Part shown: piece after piece, positions 12,708-24,831 of the stretch | How the letters are laid out: each line of letters starts with the position of its first letter | How positions within the stretch are numbered: position 1 is the stretch's first letter | Assembly: GCA_020726505.1 (NCBI GenBank) | Contig: JAHLEZ010000002.1 | Coordinates: 1,612,001-1,676,000, forward strand | DNA from: Leptodontidium sp. MPI-SDFR-AT-0119 | Lineage: Eukaryota; Ascomycota; Leotiomycetes; Helotiales; Leptodontidiaceae | Length of the DNA: 64,000 bases | Direction: 5' to 3' | Position numbers and translations under genes: made by a program | Notes under the pieces: generated by a model | The model's database searches: none | Seen by the model: the letters and a program-made list of their open reading frames with translations, nothing else | Told to the model about the DNA's origin: nothing

Positions 12708-13862
12708 ATGGATCTATCTAAATCCCTTCATATCGTCCGCTTAGATGGGATTCACACCCCAGACCCAATCTTCAGCCCCTCGTTCACTCACACCTATGTC
12801 AGCTACCCTTCAGTACCATTTTCCACACCTACAGTGATATCACATCTCACCTCTCCCAAACCAGCCAACATCGCCATCACAACCCGCGTTCCCATCACAG
12901 AGGAAACTTTGCAAGCATGTCCGGACCTCAAACTCATCGCCGTGCTGGCCATCGGTACCGACATGATCGATCTCGCTGCGTGTAAGAAGTACGGTGTCAC
13001 AGTGTGTAATGTGCCAGCTGCGAGTGTGGAGAGCGTGGCTGAACATGCTATTGCGCTGTTCTTTGCTGCCAGGAGGAAGGTCGTTAGGATGCATGGCTTG
13101 ACGGTTGGGGGTGCGGAGTGGGGGAAGACGGGGAGTTTGAAGGGGGAGTTTGGGGAGTGTCCTGGGACTTGTAGGGAGGAGGTTGTGGGGATTGTTGGGG
13201 GTGGTGAACTTGGTGAGTTGCTTTGATATCTCCCTGTTTCTTTCTTGAAAATGGGTTCTTGGAATAGGTTCTTAGGAAGGGTTTCTGGGAATGGTTTGAG
13301 ACGAAAAGATTGCTTCGCGGTGGCTTTTGAAGATTCAGCTAATGAAATCCTAGGAAATAGAGTAGCGACTATATGCCGAGCTCTAGGCTCCAAAGTCCAA
13401 TTCGCAGAACGCAAAAACAGCTCTAGCATCAGAGAAGGTCGCATCTCGTTCACGGAGTGTCTTAAGACCAGCACCACTATATTCCTAACGCTTCCGCTTT
13501 CTCCAGAATCGCTGAACTTGATATCGGCTCCAGAATTCGCACTTATGCGACAAGATTCTCTGCTCATCAACGTTGCACGTGGAGGTATTGTCGACGAGAC
13601 CGCTCTGGTGCAGGCATTAACAACCAAGGAGATTCATGCAGCGGCTACGGATGTTTATATTGAGGAGCCGGCCGGAATGGATAATGTCCTTGTCAGAACA
13701 GCGAATGAGTGGAGAGAGGAGGGGAATGAGCTTGATGGGAGGTTGATTTTGAGTCCGCATATTGCATGGTGGGCGAAGAGCAGTATTGAGAAATTGAGGA
13801 GGACGGTAGGGGAGAATATTGAGGCTTGGGCGAGAGGAGAGTCACAGAATCTGGTGCTCTGA
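12708..13862 (+). CDS. D-2-hydroxyacid dehydrogenase (NAD-binding)
   Basis: Two exons, 12708-13212 and 13354-13862, give 1014 bases, 337 aa. The 141-base intron falls inside the nucleotide-binding loop; splicing rebuilds GIVGGGELGNRVA. Family catalytic residues are present: Arg in NVARGGIVDE (about 243), Glu in EEPAG (about 270) and His in LSPHIAW (about 302). The N-terminal half has ITTRVPITEETL, LKLIAVLAIGTDMIDL and NVPAASVESVAEHAIAL, as in glycerate/hydroxypyruvate reductase-like members. It probably reduces a 2-keto acid to a D-2-hydroxy acid in the cytosol; the precise substrate is not determinable. Intron 1 is longer than most in this window. Confidence 0.92.
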
Positions 13863-14559
13863 GATCAAGTAGTGGGTTACAGATAGATGGTTGTAGTAGA
13901 TGGTAAAAGAGTAGACGACTTTGCAGAGTTTTCCTTTGAGCCGAAGCGAATTGATCCGATCTTCACTTGCAAAAATTCCAGCATTCTTTCAAACACCGTA
14001 GTAGTTTGAAGTTTACAGGGGTTATTACCTCTATCACAGTATGCCTTCCATTGTTTATTTAGTGGTAAATTACAGAAGAAATAATTTTGATGTTCAAGTG
14101 TCATGCGGGACTAGCGATTTAGACTCTCGTCAGCACTTGACGATTGCAGAGCCAACAGAGCCATGACACAGCTCCCAACTAGCAGAACACGCTCAAAGGT
14201 CAATTATCTATAAGTACCTTGAATGTATTCTCTGCGAACCCCGAGAAGGGCTTGAAGTCTTCAAGTGATGATGAAATGTTCACGTGCGCTCCAAAACGTG
14301 ACCTGTCTCACCCCCACTTTCTAAATCGACTATGCACAACACAGCCCGAGAGTCCGTCTCACGCTTACGCAATAGTATGCATGATCCAAGGTTCGCTAGT
14401 CCGCAGGGAGTGTTGCCATAGGGTCGCTTAATGGAGGTGAGGGGCGGAGCGATTCATGCACACAAGAGCCCGCCACACAAAGGCCACATTTTTGTATTGC
14501 TCTTGTATAATGAAATAAGAGAAACCCGGCATCATCAGCAGCTTAAGCAGCTGTTTCAC
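13863..14559. other. intergenic region before the tRNA gene
   Basis: No ORF above 75 codons and no domain signal. It holds the dehydrogenase 3' flank and the 5' flank of the tRNA-Lys gene. Confidence 0.5.
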
Positions 14560-14709
14560 GCCCGGCTGGCACAATTGGTTAGCGCGTGTATGTAGATACT
14601 CTTCTTTCACTCAAAATTTCAACAACTGACATCTTCACGCAGGGGCCTTTTAAGAAGATCTTCTTCAAGAACAAGCCCAAGGTTGAGAGTTCGAGCCTCT
14701 CGTCGGGCG
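14560..14709 (+). tRNA. tRNA-Lys(UUU) with two intervening sequences
   Basis: The acceptor stem GCCCGGC (14560-14566) pairs with GTCGGGC (14702-14708), with discriminator G at 14709. The A-box is TGGCACAATTGG and the T-arm is GAGAG-TTCGAGC-CTCTC (14685-14701) with variable loop AGGTT. The 3' anticodon stem GCCCA (14675-14679) pairs perfectly with TGGGC only if T14587 is joined to GGGC at 14643-14646. That removes 14588-14642, a 55-base segment starting GTATGT and ending CAG with CTGAC 12 bases upstream. The anticodon loop is then C-T-TTT-A-A, giving anticodon UUU. A second, canonical-position insertion of about 21 bases (14653-14673) follows position 37 and contains the palindrome GAAGATCTTC. 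The D-stem has one A-C mismatch (12-23). Whether it is expressed or decaying is unknown. Confidence 0.8.
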
Positions 14710-14734
14710 TCTACAGTCTCTAATTATAAAGAGA

Positions 14735-14745
14735 TTTTCTTTTTT
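14735..14745 (+). terminator. RNA polymerase III T-run terminator for tRNA-Lys
   Basis: TTTT at 14735-14738 and a run of six T at 14740-14745 lie 26 to 36 bases after the tRNA discriminator base. This matches the simple oligo-T signal used by RNA polymerase III. Confidence 0.7.
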
Positions 14746-17700
14746 GCCGAGTGTGTTTTCTCAGCTGCCAAAAGCTTTAGCCGCTGGTGTATGTACTACT
14801 CAAGTTTATCTTGCATTAGCTTCATCGCTTGTACTGCCTCTCGTTGCAAGCAGGAGTTGATGTGCGGTCATCTGCCTAAAACAAAATTGACACTTTCCAA
14901 GTTGCAGCAAATTCTTTTCCGACTCCGCCTTTCCGAAACGCTCCCCTACTACGGCCAGGGAAAGAGTCAAGCCTGCTTTACGAAGTACGGAAGTACTATA
15001 AAATTCAAGGACGATAAGTGGGCAGGGCCCACAGGTACAAGTGGATTTGCTGGCTCTCAAGGCGGAGAAGTGAAGGACTTGACTCACTTCGGTACTTAAA
15101 GCTCACCCGAGATTTCGTGATACAGAGGCTTACAACAACTATTATGAAGTTCGGCGGAGTAAATACAGTAAACTTCCTATTCGTCGATGTCCATTTGAAC
15201 TGGATCATCAGAATTATGAATTCCTGGTCATCATGTTTTGCAAGGCAGTCCCCCAATAAACTTATCTGCATCACTTTAAAAGTGCAAGACGACTAATTAA
15301 TATTTCAACATGTCCATCTACATACATCAATGCTATAACAGTATTTAATGTCAATCACAATTAAGAAAAAAGTCTCTAAAATAAAAGCATGGGTTAGAAA
15401 ATAATTTTTGGAATCAGTGGATGCGAGCTTGATCCTTCGATTAACCTAACCGTAGGCTTTGGTCGCTGTAGCTCCGAGAGATCAGCACTACAACAAGCTA
15501 ACAATTCCCAAAGGGTAACGAAAAGACACGCACATCAGTGACCATACAATGTCACGCCGGATGTATTTGGAAATACCATTGCATAGGGATCCGTGATGTG
15601 CCGGTTTGAATGTTGTGATTCTACTTCCTGACTTTCGCTCTCTCTAAAATGGAGGGGGTTGCCCAAGCCTCACAGTTCCGAGTCCGAAGTATGCACTAAT
15701 GAGATGCAGATCTTATAGCTCCAGAAACTGGGACTTGGAACATATTGCCTATTGAGGGACGCTAGGCATTAGTCTTTCGACATCCATTAGTCTTTTGATG
15801 TCATTAGTATTTCGCTTTAATTTGGCTTCCTCACTTCGATCACCGCATTATCTAGAAACTACATCTTCGATATCTTTTAAGGATAAGCTTTATATTAGTC
15901 CGTACGACCTTAAGATAATCAATTATCGAGGCCCAAAATTTTACTTAGTGCTTTTCATTTACTTAAAACCCTACTTAATCACGAATGATATATATCCTAA
16001 TAAATTTCATTCATGAGATTTGAGATTAGAGTCAGATCATAATAATACATAGAACCTTCTAAAGTAGATTAAGCAAATTATAGCATATATACTTAACTAG
16101 ATTTGAGAAGCACTACTTGCAATCTTGTGTTAGTACACAGCTCTAGGTTGACAATAACGTCATTTGAGTTCTCGGAATATCAGCATAATGCAGGGACGCC
16201 TGAGAGACGTTCCTAGTTCGACTCAGATCTATTGTCAGCAGAATCAGATTGTAAGTCATAGAGGATTTATGTGACATTTAATTACCTTCACAGGCAGGTT
16301 CTAGAAAGAATTTTGAGAGCATCCCCCATGAGGATCCATTTCAATTCCATTCTGCTACTTCAAACCCTGTTCGCATTCTCGAAATTCTTATCCTTCATCG
16401 TTTTGCTTTTGGTTCTGTCATTGTGATCCTGAGATGACTGCTCTCCCAGCTTTGCTAGCCTTTTTGAACTCTGCAAAATAGCTAACTGCAACAGCTTTCA
16501 ATAACCCGGCGAAGTTTCCAAATTCCTCGGGCCGACGGTAGGATTATTGTGCTACTCATGAATCAGCCATAGTATCCAATCACGAAAGTTTGACCTATTC
16601 TGCGTACCTCGTCATTAACAACCACAAGAACAGACATGTCAAATATCCCGCCCAGAAATGTCATTTCCTAGCGGTTTGCCCTCCCTCGGAATTCCGAAAA
16701 CGTGCTTGCCAACTCCTCCTCAAACGTCGAGCTCCAGATTTGCTTCTCTCTCTGCATTATCTGCCATGCGGATGGTCTTTGAGTAGAACGGATGTTGCAG
16801 TCTGTTTGAAAAGGAGCATGGAGATGGTGAAAAAGGCCTGACTTATAAACAGCAAGACGCTAAACATGAGAGAAGGCGAATCTATGTAGTAAAGAGCTTC
16901 TCACTGCCAGAAACGTAAGCTCAAAAATGATTGATTAGTTTTGCGAATACCAGATTTGGTGAATTACTGACAGCTTCCCGTGGTGACGCAACAGCAATAG
17001 CGTCACTGATCGTCGTCTCACGATAGATAAAATGTTTTTGCAGGGAAAGAAACCCTATAATTCTACTGATCTTACGCCAATGGATATGCCAAATCTAAAC
17101 TTCAAAAGGAAGAATTGGCCACTGCTTTATGACGAAAGAGACCGACATCCCTCCAGTACTTGGCTGTACCACCATTGCCCCCTGGAGGTACGTACAACGT
17201 CCCTCAAATTATCTAGACAAAAGAATAGCGTAGATCCCCTATCATCTTCCCTTTCACCGATCATTCACTCAAGAGAACGAAAATTTCTCCAAATGCTCAA
17301 CCGACAGCTTGTGTATGGCTTCCTATATGAAGGAAATCCGTCAGGAACTAAATTCAGATATGCACACCCCAGTTTCAAGGAGCACGGAAGAACAAATATC
17401 TCACCCAGCTGTCATTGACTGTACAAGGATACCCCGCTGCCACAAGACTATCGATATTTGCCTGCTTCATCTCTCGAGTAGCCTCATCATCTGCGGGGTA
17501 ATCGCCAGCTGCAATCCTGCGTTTGTAGGCTTTAGCAAGGCTTGCAGAACCTCCTCGCTGCGTGGTTCGAAGTCAGCCAGTTGAAAAAGGACATAAATTA
17601 AGGGGAGCACGTACAAGCCTAGTGAGATTAACTCTCTGGTCTCTAACCTCGTTCGCTTTCTTCTCCGAGTGTTGTAAGAGAATTCTTTGCTCTTTAGCTC

Positions 17701-18745
17701 CTGCAAACTCTTTGGGTGGTGGCTTTAGACTGCAGTACCGCCATAAAGATCGAATTATCTTTGCGGGGCTTGTCTTTAGCAACGGGAAACGTTTGACAAG
17801 TAGCGCTGCTACCCAGCAAACACATAGGCTGAGTGTCTTCGAGAAAGGAATGGCGTTGTAGAGACGATTCATTTTGGGGATTGGTATGCGTTCGAAGTCG
17901 AAATTTGAGGTGGTTGTTGTTGGAGTGGAACTGAAAATGGTCGAAGATGTTGGCGCGACGAGGGATTAGGTTGGTATACAGTTCATCGCGCGTTGCCTAC
18001 GCGAGGTTGGATTTGGTGAATGAAGCGGGGTTTTACTTCTTTCTTTTGGAATTGGACCGAGAGTAGAAGCATCGAGAACACGTACTTATAATTTTACTTC
18101 CGAACTTTTAGTTAAATAATCATATTTGAACTCTACCCTTATTTTTTTGCGCTTTATTCATAGCTCATTCCGTCGTACCTTTGATTTATTTCTGTATCTT
18201 TTTCTACTTTCTTGTCAATTTTAAACCAAACTTTGAATAGTTTAAATATATGACGTATTTCTTCTTATTTCAATTTCTTTTTCGTGCGGATTTAGTTTTA
18301 CTTTTGCTTTTCATCACGGAGCACAAAGTTTCCTTTCCTTTTGCTGTGTGTTTTTATTCTATAGATTATAGATCCACTCCATTACTTTTGTTCTTTCCTT
18401 TCTTCCTACTATGTTCAAGCTGGAACCTAAATATAGTGTAAAGCAAGTTGAGATAGGAAGGACATTTTCCCAGCCAAAGACCAGCTAAGCGAGATTCAGA
18501 CTGCGCAGCAACGCAAGCACCCAAGCAGTCTCCAGCTTTCCATACAGTAAACCCAAAAGCCACCATATGCAAGAACGAATCCAATGGAGATTCTTACACA
18601 AGGAAACAAAACTGTAGAATCGTTCATACGGTCGTCCACGTATCTCTGCACTAGGAAACACCAACAACTATAGCAACCCCTTCCAATCCACTTTCCCTAT
18701 CATCCCCATCATTCTTCCCAGCAACCCGTACAGCCCCACATTCTC
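14746..18745. other. 4 kb gene-poor, partly AT-rich stretch
   Basis: I find no gene I can support here. The segment 15300-16150 is clearly AT-rich, with TTTAA/TATAT words and broken frames, and could be a mutated repeat relic. ORFs at 17032-17418 (+) and 17309-17584 (+), and an overlapping minus-strand pair at 17467-17872, show short hydrophobic or basic patches but no coherent spliced protein. The segment 18100-18450 is strongly T-rich on the plus strand. It separates the tRNA gene from the next minus-strand gene. Confidence 0.5.
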
Positions 18746-19833
18746 TCACATCTGCAAATACTCAATACCAGCCCAAAGCCCCGCATAAGTTGCCACATGC
18801 TCCATAAAAGGATCCCTCGACAGATCTGCTTCCCGACGTTTGTAGCTCTGAATCTCGGCATAGCTGGGGCTGGGTCCGAGTGCGGTCTTGATCTACGCAA
18901 AGTCAGCAAGTCGGATATTCTATCCCCACCTCAGTGATATCTGATCTCAGAGGTTTAAATGTCTGGGATGGGATAGCACGCACCCTGTTCTTCAGTCTTA
19001 TCTCTCGAAGTATAATCTTGATTGAATGGCCAGCGGTCGGTCGCGTAGATGTGGATGTCGATGCTGGTGGACTTGTGGATAAAATGGTGGCAGACGAAGT
19101 TGTGGTAGAGGATACAGTCGTGGAAGATGTAGGAGTAAGAGGGAAGCGTGTCACCGGAGCCAGACAGTCCGCGAGCTCATCCTGTGCTTTCTTCAGCCAC
19201 AAAACAGATTGCAGTTTCTTTTCTGCACGATCTCGCAATGCTTGAAGTTTGACGCCCTGTTTTATCGACGATCAGTATTTGTTTCTCGTTGTTTTTGGCT
19301 TTGGGTTTTGGACTCGTGTTTATGGATTTGAAGCATTGGGAGATTTGGAAGGGAGAGAATGGGGATGGGAAGGACAGGGAAATATATACCAGTTCCAAAC
19401 GACTCGCCTCATCCACCTCCGCAGGCTTGAAGAAATGATACAGAAGCAATCTATACCTAGCCTGGTAATAGACAGGCAGGCCTTCATACAAGTACCGAAT
19501 ACGATCGAGGGTTGAGTGTATATTCCTATATATTGATATCCCCATTAGCTTCCTTGATTGAAAGCAAGAGAAAAAACTTCTCTCTAAATAAGGGGGGTTC
19601 CTTAGAAAGCGGTAACAGAGATACAAGAGCGTTGAAGGCGTGTGGATGGAGAAAAACTGTGACCGTACCTTTACCTCAAGTGGCGCGTATGTCTCAAGCG
19701 GATACTTCTCATCGACTTCCCTCATCGTCGCCAGCGCAGCCTTGTATCCTTCGCTTTCGGGGTTGCGGGATGGTCCGTACAGCGTGTTGTAGATTTCGAT
19801 GGTGCGTTGGTGTATGTCCGGTGTGGTCGCCAT
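18746..19833 (-). CDS. hypothetical protein, about 245 aa, 4 exons
   Basis: Read on the minus strand as exons 19833-19675, 19548-19390, 19256-18984 and 18892-18746, which sum to 738 bases. The last intron is firm: donor GTGCGT, branch CTGAC and acceptor TAG join LKNR to IKTALGPSPSYAEIQ, and the frame ends AGIEYLQM before TGA at 18746-18748. The protein starts MATTPDIHQRTIEIYNTLYG. It has an alpha-helical segment around LDRIRYLYEGLPVYYQARYR and a Ser/Thr-rich disordered middle (about residues 127-165). I do not recognise the family. The first intron is uncertain: an alternative uses a later donor in exon 1 and an acceptor 12 bases further into exon 2, changing roughly 15 residues. No membrane segment or catalytic motif is seen. 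Confidence 0.65.
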
Positions 19834-20381
19834 GGTGGGATAGTTGTGCGTGGTTTGTTTTGTTTGTTTGGCTTGGATTCGGGGTCGGGGGATTGAGGCG
19901 GGATTGGGGTTTGGATGTTGCGAGTTCGAAATGTGAGGGAAGTGGGCTGAGATACAGAGGTTGGAGGATGGTGAATAAACAAGGATCTTGTTTTCTTGGA
20001 ATGAATCCGTGAAAGGATTTTTGAATTTCTACTCTTTTCGAGAAGGCCGTAGCCACGTCGTCAAAACGGTGGACTTTCATTGTGAGGTTGAGACCTGAAG
20101 GAACCGGGCACAAGGTATATGCGTTTCATACTAAGTTGCTTACCGATTCACGAGGATTCCATGGAACAATGAATATGAGACCTGACGCAGCAAGAAAATA
20201 TATTTCATTATTCGATGAGTTCGTTTCTAGACATTGTTTCGGGTGAAGTAAACAAAGCCTACGCGGCATCACATCCCTCCCGAAAACGCCCCACCCAAAT
20301 CCAAGTTGAGTACTCCGAACCAATTTATGCATATTTCATTCCAAAAACAATTGTGATTATACCACCTCCTGTACGTGTTTT

Positions 20382-21879
20382 TCATTTCCACATTGGACTC
20401 TCCTTCGCCTTCTTAAACAGATCACTCAACCCCCTTCGACGCCTCCCAACACTATCACTCTTGACTTCTCGCCCCCACTCATCCACACCATTTGTCGTTC
20501 CAATCTCCACTAATCCGCTCAAAACACTGGGGCTCATTGGACCGAGAGGAGGGAGCGGTTTATCTCTGAACTTTGTCTCGAGACTGGGGTTCCGAAGGTG
20601 TGGAGTTGATGCAGCTGGTGTTAGGCGGCGGTTGGTGTTGTGGTGGAGTACTTCTCTCTGGGTTAGAAGTGGGGGTGGACGAGCTGGAGGTTGGAAGCCC
20701 GGAGAACGAAAGGGAGATTGGAGTTGTGTCGATGGCTGTACTTGGGGTTGTGGTTGCACCTGAGGTTGTGGCTGCATTTGGGGATGAGACTGGAGCTGGG
20801 CCGGTCGTGGGGTGGTAGGTAGAGATGGTGGTCGGCGGTAGTAAGTCGGCGGTTGCAGTCCCTGGCCTTGGACTGGGAAGCTGTGGTGATTTGAACTGTT
20901 ATTGAAAGGACTAGGCATCAATTCCGTCGGAGCAGGTGCAGAAAGCGGTGTTTGAGGCCACAGAGAAGAGTGTATATCAGGATACGGAGGAGGCGGTCTA
21001 TCTGGTGCGCTGTGAGACCTGTTCTTGACTGGCCTGGGCGTTGCAATCAGCTCATCGATTGTGGCGTTGAAGACTGAGAGCGGTGTTGCGTCGTTCGGAT
21101 TCTGGTTACGTTTTGGTCGGGTTCGAGAGACGGGTGAAGAGGGTGCGGTTCTTGCACGGGTATTTCTGGTGCATCGCTCGATTTTGAGCTGGAGTTGGGA
21201 GTTCTGCTCCATTAGTGCTTTGGCTGTCTCTTCTGCTGCAACGGCTCGGGAGAGGAGTTTGCGGTTGCTATCTTCGATTGCGGCGATGGTTTCATCAACG
21301 ACTTTTATAACAGCTCGTGCCTGAGACACTGTCAGTGAAAAGGTAGGACTCCAAAGAAAGCCGACTTACACTCAAATCGGTGGTTTGAAATTCCATGCTT
21401 GAAGGTGAGATATAGACCATCTTGTTAGAGGCAGGCGGTGCGGACCTTCTCGAGGGCCTCGTGACAAGAGCTGTATCCTCCAGCTCGGCGACGAAAGAAG
21501 AATTGGTTGAGGAATTGGGCGAGTCGTAAGAGCCAGAGGAGTACATTTCGAAAACAGACTCTACAGAAGACGATGGAGTTCGTCCTCCACCCGATTGTTC
21601 CCAAGCCGTCTGCTCCCAATCCGCTCTACTCGAGCCATAATCCCAACGCTCATCGTCGCGAGCTGCACGTAATTTCAAGCTCGGCGTTGGTCTTACCCCT
21701 CCTGGTCTCCTAGATCTGCGTATGGATATTTGCACTGGCCTCAGAAACTCCGACGATGTTGCCTTTTCCAGCTGTGTTGACCCTCGAATATCCATATCTC
21801 TTCGTGGAAAGTGGTCGGATTGCCATTGAGAGACGACATGGGGCATTGCGATTGTAGTTCCAGGAGATCGCGAGTTCAT
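20382..21879 (-). CDS. coiled-coil, Pro/Gln-rich hypothetical protein
   Basis: Two exons, 21879-21370 and 21320-20382, separated by a 49-base intron (donor GTAAGT, acceptor CAG), give 1449 bases, 482 aa. The N-terminal 160 residues are disordered and Ser-rich. A heptad-like helix follows at about 170-215 (DETIAAIEDSNRKLLSR... ALMEQNSQLQLKIE), probably a short coiled coil. Residues 215-450 are Pro/Gln/Ser-rich, including repeated QPQ/VQP units. The C-terminus has a strongly basic RRRRGLSDLFKKAKESP segment that could be an amphipathic or nuclear-localising helix. No catalytic domain is visible. The gene faces away from the FHA gene across 1.9 kb. Confidence 0.75.
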
Positions 21880-23811
21880 TGGACATGGGCATTTGAGGAC
21901 GACGGGCGTCTTCTCTCCAAACTAGAGTCCAAAATCATACATATGGTCGTTGGAAGTATGTGAGAATGAATGTTGACCCTGATTGGATTGATCACATTTG
22001 AAGTCACCCTCAAACGCAGAATATCCGTCAAAACTCAAAGCCGCAACACAAGCCGAAAATCAACAAGAAGAAAAAGACTAAAAATGGGTACGAGAGAGGA
22101 ATATATGAGAAAACGAAAAGCAGGTTCAAGCGGAAATCACTTGGGTCTTGGTGGTCCCCGCATTTCCCTGCACTGTGACTTGTGCGGTGCGGTCCCAACC
22201 CAACGAATAGGATGTTTCATTCCAGGCTGTGCCATTCGATCGAGAGATCAACCGGGCATGCTTTGCAGGATATTGAGGAGATGTGAGGAAGCGCATTGGA
22301 TAGGATGGTGGTCGCGTCAATGGGCTCGTCGCGCGTGAGACGCCATAGATTTTCGTCTGGAACCGCCCTCGGTTTCCAACTGGTCCCCTGCATGCGGCCT
22401 GGCGAGGTTGTCACATCATCTCAACGCCATAACGCCGCAGCCGTGCTTGTGCTTGTGCTTGATGCGCAGTTGGTGGTGGGTGTGGAGATTTGCTGACGAG
22501 AGGAAAAGGTGGTGTTGGGTGAGAAGAAGCGGTGGGGAGTGACGGGTAGTTTTTGAGGCTGTGAATCCAGGTACACGCGCCTTGGAGGCTAACCGAGGCT
22601 GATTGACAGGGGCAATAATGAAGACTTCTTGATCGAATTATGAGAGAAGTCTATCTGGTAGAAAGCTGCATATGAAACATTCTTAAACGATAGTTCGGAG
22701 CAGGATGCCTTGTGGAAGGTGGAAAGGTAGTGATGGGGGTTGTGGTTGAAGGCTGTGGATTTTTCCACACCCAATCAAATTATCGCTTATAATCGAGGCA
22801 GGACAACAGACCGACCGACCTTTTTCGCTGACCGACTACGCTGGGAGATGACTGCAGAAGGCTTGGTGTGAATGAAGGATGATGATGTGATACTCGTGAG
22901 ATATTGAAGGGGCCGCAGTCTTAGAAGCCGTGGAAACCAAGTAAGGAAGTGAGATTCCGAAGGGTTGGAAGTAAACAAGGCATCGAGGAACGATGGATTA
23001 TTCGATGAATGTAGAATCGATGTCTAGGGTTACGTATCCGCTCAAGAGAATAAGAAGGCCTCTCTGGTCAAAAGAATATTTGGATATCTACTTCCAAGTT
23101 ACATACTTCATCATGAGTTCTCAACATCGAAAGTACGTCAAGTGCTTTGATATTACTACCTCAAGATGAAGAGGAGAACACAATATTCAGACACAGAACC
23201 GAAAAGTGACCGCCTTGCTCAAAGCATAAGCAGGGCTGGTCAAGGTTCTGCTTCACATCATCACGACTGGCAACAAGGACATTAACCTCACGTGATCAAA
23301 ACATCTCAGACTTCCTGACACAACTTTAACGCGCGCGGCAATGCAGAGCCTATCGGACAATCCCCCTAAAGACCAACACAAAAAGTCAGAAAGATCACCA
23401 ACGATCGAACCAATACCATTCCATCAAGCCTCCATGCAGCGTTCCTAGCGTCTACAGTCCCTGTACCTAAGCGCCAAGGCCTAAAACTTAAGGTTAAAAT
23501 TTAGACGCCCGAATTCCTGATTGGCACTCTCGCCTTTCCAACAAACACCAAACACCTCGGAGATGAGAAGGACCAAATCACAACTGATTTACAGCCTCAC
23601 GTAGCTGCTCTGCCTTGTGTCTTCCCTGCCTACACCTGCGACTACGCTTGCGCCTATGCGACAACCGCGACCACACACGTACACGCAACCACAAACGCCA
23701 GCCAAGTCAAGCTCTTACGAGGCGCATTAAGCTTACCTACCTGAAGACAAACCCGACACGAAGTAGCGAATCGAGACGGACGGACGGGTCTTGTGCGAGG
23801 CTACGGGCAGG
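21880..23811. other. 1.9 kb divergent intergenic region
   Basis: This lies between two divergently transcribed genes. Short ORFs such as 21970-22338 have no recognisable content. A TCACGTGAT element lies at about 23289. I see no RNA gene. It presumably carries both promoters and 5' untranslated regions. Confidence 0.5.
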
Positions 23812-24831
23812 ATGGATAGATCTAGTGGGAGGGATAGAGATAGAGACAGGGAGAGGAGTAGGGAGAGGGAGAGGAGGGAGAAGAGCCGTTCGGTGTCCTA
23901 CGATTCGGAAGAAGAGAGACGTCGCCGAAGACGAAGGGAGAGGAGGGAGAAGGTTGTTGGAGATGCGCGAGGACGGGGTGAAGATAGTGGGAATGGGAAT
24001 GGGAGGAGGGACAGACATGGGGGTGGGGAGAGGGAAAGCAAACGACGCCGAACCCGATCGAGATCGAGATCACGATTGCGCTCACAAAGTCCGGCACACG
24101 AATCATCGAGAAGGAAAAGAAGTGATGGCGAATCGAAGCACAGAAGTACGAGAGAGCGGTCCCCGTATCGAAGTAGTAGTGGCAAGGATAAAGAGAGGGA
24201 AGGCTCTGCGACACAAGGACAAGGACAAGGGCAGGGACAGGTTAGTCGGAAGGCTAGAGGACCATTGCCGTCACAAGCTTCGTCTTTCCAGGCGAATGGG
24301 GGGCCAGAGAGCGCTGGTGCGGTGGTGGTTGCAGAGGAGAAGGACAAGCAGAAGCCCAATTTTGCAACAACGGGCTTGTTGGCAGCGGCGTCGAATTCTG
24401 TCACACAAGCAGATGGGACGGCTATCGCGCTCAAGTACCACGAGCCTGCTGAAGCACGCAAACCGCCGGCGCGCGACGACTGGAAGCTCTTCGTTTTCAA
24501 GGGCCCTGAAATCCTTGAGACTATCGATCTCAGTCTGAGGAGTTGCTGGTTGGTGGGCAGGGAGGTTGCGGTGGTTGATCTACCGGCTGAACATCCAAGC
24601 GTGAGTAAACAACATGCCGTTATCCAGTTTAGATTCATTGAGAAGAAGAATGAGTTTGGGGATAAGACCGGGAGGGTTAGGCCATATCTGATTGATTTGG
24701 ATTCGGCGAATGGGACGGTGTTGAATAAGGATGCCGTTCCGTCTAGTAGGTATCTGGAGTTGAGAGATAAGGATATGATTCAATTTGGGCATAGCACGAG
24801 GGAGTATGTCCTTATGCTTTCGAAGACTTAG
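23812..24831 (+). CDS. FHA-domain protein, SNIP1/Pml1-like
   Basis: A single-exon frame of 339 aa. The ATG at 23812 is the first in frame; the codon opening the longer frame is TTG. Residues 1-120 are a dense Arg/Ser/Glu/Asp low-complexity region of the kind found in splicing factors. A linker carries a short GQGQGQGQ repeat. The FHA domain occupies about residues 225-335, with GRE near 249, HPSVSKQHAVIQ near 262 and DLDSANGTVLN near 300. These are the Arg, Ser/His and Asn positions used for phosphothreonine binding. Orthologues (SNIP1, yeast Pml1) act with the spliceosome-linked RES complex and pre-mRNA retention in the nucleus; assigning that role here is inference. Confidence 0.9.
   Translation: MDRSSGRDRDRDRERSRERERREKSRSVSYDSEEERRRRRRRERREKVVGDARGRGEDSGNGNGRRDRHGGGERESKRRRTRSRSRSRLRSQSPAHESSRRKRSDGESKHRSTRERSPYRSSSGKDKEREGSATQGQGQGQGQVSRKARGPLPSQASSFQANGGPESAGAVVVAEEKDKQKPNFATTGLLAAASNSVTQADGTAIALKYHEPAEARKPPARDDWKLFVFKGPEILETIDLSLRSCWLVGREVAVVDLPAEHPSVSKQHAVIQFRFIEKKNEFGDKTGRVRPYLIDLDSANGTVLNKDAVPSSRYLELRDKDMIQFGHSTREYVLMLSKT

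Noticed and set aside
12803..13627. 274-codon antisense ORF over the dehydrogenase
   Set aside because: Mirror of a well-supported gene; Ser/Thr-rich shadow translation without motifs.
14683..15099. 138-codon plus-strand ORF starting inside the tRNA gene
   Set aside because: It begins in the T-arm, crosses the polymerase III terminator and has no domain; a chance frame.
17467..17872. Overlapping minus-strand ORFs with hydrophobic patches
   Set aside because: The better-looking second half is in another frame and no in-phase intron joins them; no family resemblance.
23615..24638. 307-codon (+) and 246-codon (-) ORFs overlapping the FHA gene
   Set aside because: Low-complexity Arg/Ser-coding DNA leaves other frames open; only the FHA frame has a recognisable domain.
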